Positions 6,591-7,046 of a stretch of 7,046 bases of DNA are shown here, in pieces. The stretch covers positions 1 to 7,046 of the forward strand of contig CAZKTF010000196.1 of the NCBI GenBank assembly GCA_964555565.1, given 5' to 3'. Below the pieces are notes generated by a model. It made no database searches. It was not told the origin of the DNA and saw only the letters and a list, made by a program, of their open reading frames with translations. The stretch comes from CAZKTF01 sp964555565 (lineage in GTDB: Bacteria > Planctomycetota > JAJSAM01 > JAKLKS01). The position numbers were made by a program, and so were the translations under genes. Each line of letters begins with the position of its first letter. The first letter of the stretch is position 1.

Positions 6591-7046
6591 ATGCCCGAGC
6601 CCGCCGGCCGCATCCTGGTCGTGGACGACGAGGCCGACATCCGCGACGCCCTGGAGATGGTCCTGAAGTACGAGAAGCACACGGTGACCAAGGCCCCCGA
6701 CGGGGACAAGGCGCTGGAGGCCATCGAGCAGGACCCGCCCGACGCCGTGATCCTGGACGTGAAGATGCCGGGTCGGGACGGCATCGAGGTGCTGGAGGAG
6801 ATCGGCCGGCGCCGACCGGGCCTCCCGGTCATCATGATCTCCGGCCACGCCGACCGCACCACGGGCTGGGCCGCCGCGCGCAAGGGGGCCTTCGACTTCC
6901 TCGACAAGCCGCTCGACGAAGGGCAGGTCCTCGTCACCGTCCGCAACGCGCTCGCGATGCGGCGGGCCGAGAGCGAGGTCGCGGCCCTCCGTGGCAAGGT
7001 GGCCGAGAGGTGGCGCATCCTCGGCACCTCCTCCGGGATTCGCGAC
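6591..7046 (+). CDS. NtrC/NtrX-type sigma-54 response regulator, N-terminal part (3' truncated)
   Basis: The 152 visible codons hold a complete CheY-like receiver domain (about 6-122): the acidic pocket D12-D13 in VVDDE, phosphoacceptor D56 in VILDVKMPG, S84 in IMISGHA and K106 in FLDKPL. ISGHA and GAFDFLDKPL are typical of the NtrC/NtrX/AtoC class rather than the OmpR or NarL classes. A charged helical linker (about 123-140) leads to RILGTSSGIRD, matching the start of the sigma-54 interaction AAA+ domain (the I-V-G-x-S-x-x-I/M-R region). The gene should therefore continue past the window with GAFTGA-type Walker motifs and probably a Fis-type DNA-binding domain. It would receive phosphate from a sensor histidine kinase and activate RpoN-dependent promoters. 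The sensor is not in this window. The start is fixed by the Shine-Dalgarno at 6576-6582. Confidence in the receiver is very high; the exact subfamily is inferred. Confidence 0.93.
   Translation, partial: MPEPAGRILVVDDEADIRDALEMVLKYEKHTVTKAPDGDKALEAIEQDPPDAVILDVKMPGRDGIEVLEEIGRRRPGLPVIMISGHADRTTGWAAARKGAFDFLDKPLDEGQVLVTVRNALAMRRAESEVAALRGKVAERWRILGTSSGIRD

Noticed and set aside
6591..7027. Minus-strand open frames (128 and 150 codons) opposite the response regulator
   Set aside because: They are antisense shadows of the receiver domain, which has all conserved residues and a strong Shine-Dalgarno on the + strand.

Overview
The window is extremely GC-rich, with third codon positions almost all G or C, and reads as chromosomal DNA of a high-GC bacterium. 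The mix of a membrane-anchored TPR protein (possibly the tail of a receptor-type kinase), a Klenow-type DNA polymerase I with intact proofreading, an NtrC-family response regulator and palindromic intergenic repeats would suit an uncultivated Planctomycetota-like, Acidobacteriota-like or Myxococcota-like lineage. I cannot place it more closely from sequence alone.

All real genes lie on the + strand. (1) 2-2575: a large TPR protein with one transmembrane helix near its N-terminus; the reading frame is open to the window edge, so the gene may begin upstream. (2) 2582-3463: a HAD-superfamily hydrolase starting 6 nt after gene 1. (3) 3460-6222: polA, DNA polymerase I, whose GTG start overlaps the HAD stop codon (GTGA). 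These three genes are packed like an operon. (4) 6271-6543: a 90-residue protein of unknown function, preceded by a -10-like TAGAAT that would give a leaderless mRNA. (5) 6591-7046: the receiver domain of an NtrC/NtrX-type response regulator, cut by the window end just before the expected sigma-54 AAA+ domain, with a strong Shine-Dalgarno sequence.

The most interesting feature lies inside the HAD gene. A 117-nt, frame-preserving, palindrome-rich segment (about 2866-2982) is flanked by CTACG direct repeats and encodes a Gly/Pro/Arg-rich stretch of 39 residues. Taking it out would leave a seamless reading frame. It looks like a small palindromic repeat element inserted in frame into the cap region, comparable in principle to Rickettsia palindromic elements. 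Its right edge, read on the minus strand, carries GTAGGGGCGGG. The same 11-mer recurs exactly at the hairpin that ends the 90-aa gene (6540-6550), and with one mismatch immediately after polA (6222-6232). This suggests a dispersed repeat family that uses gene ends as well as gene interiors.

Functionally, polA carries out gap filling and primer removal, the HAD protein is a probable small-molecule phosphatase whose link to polA is only positional, and the response regulator belongs to a separate signalling unit that continues past the window. There is no gene-free stretch longer than 300 bases, and I saw no RNA gene, CRISPR array or transposase.
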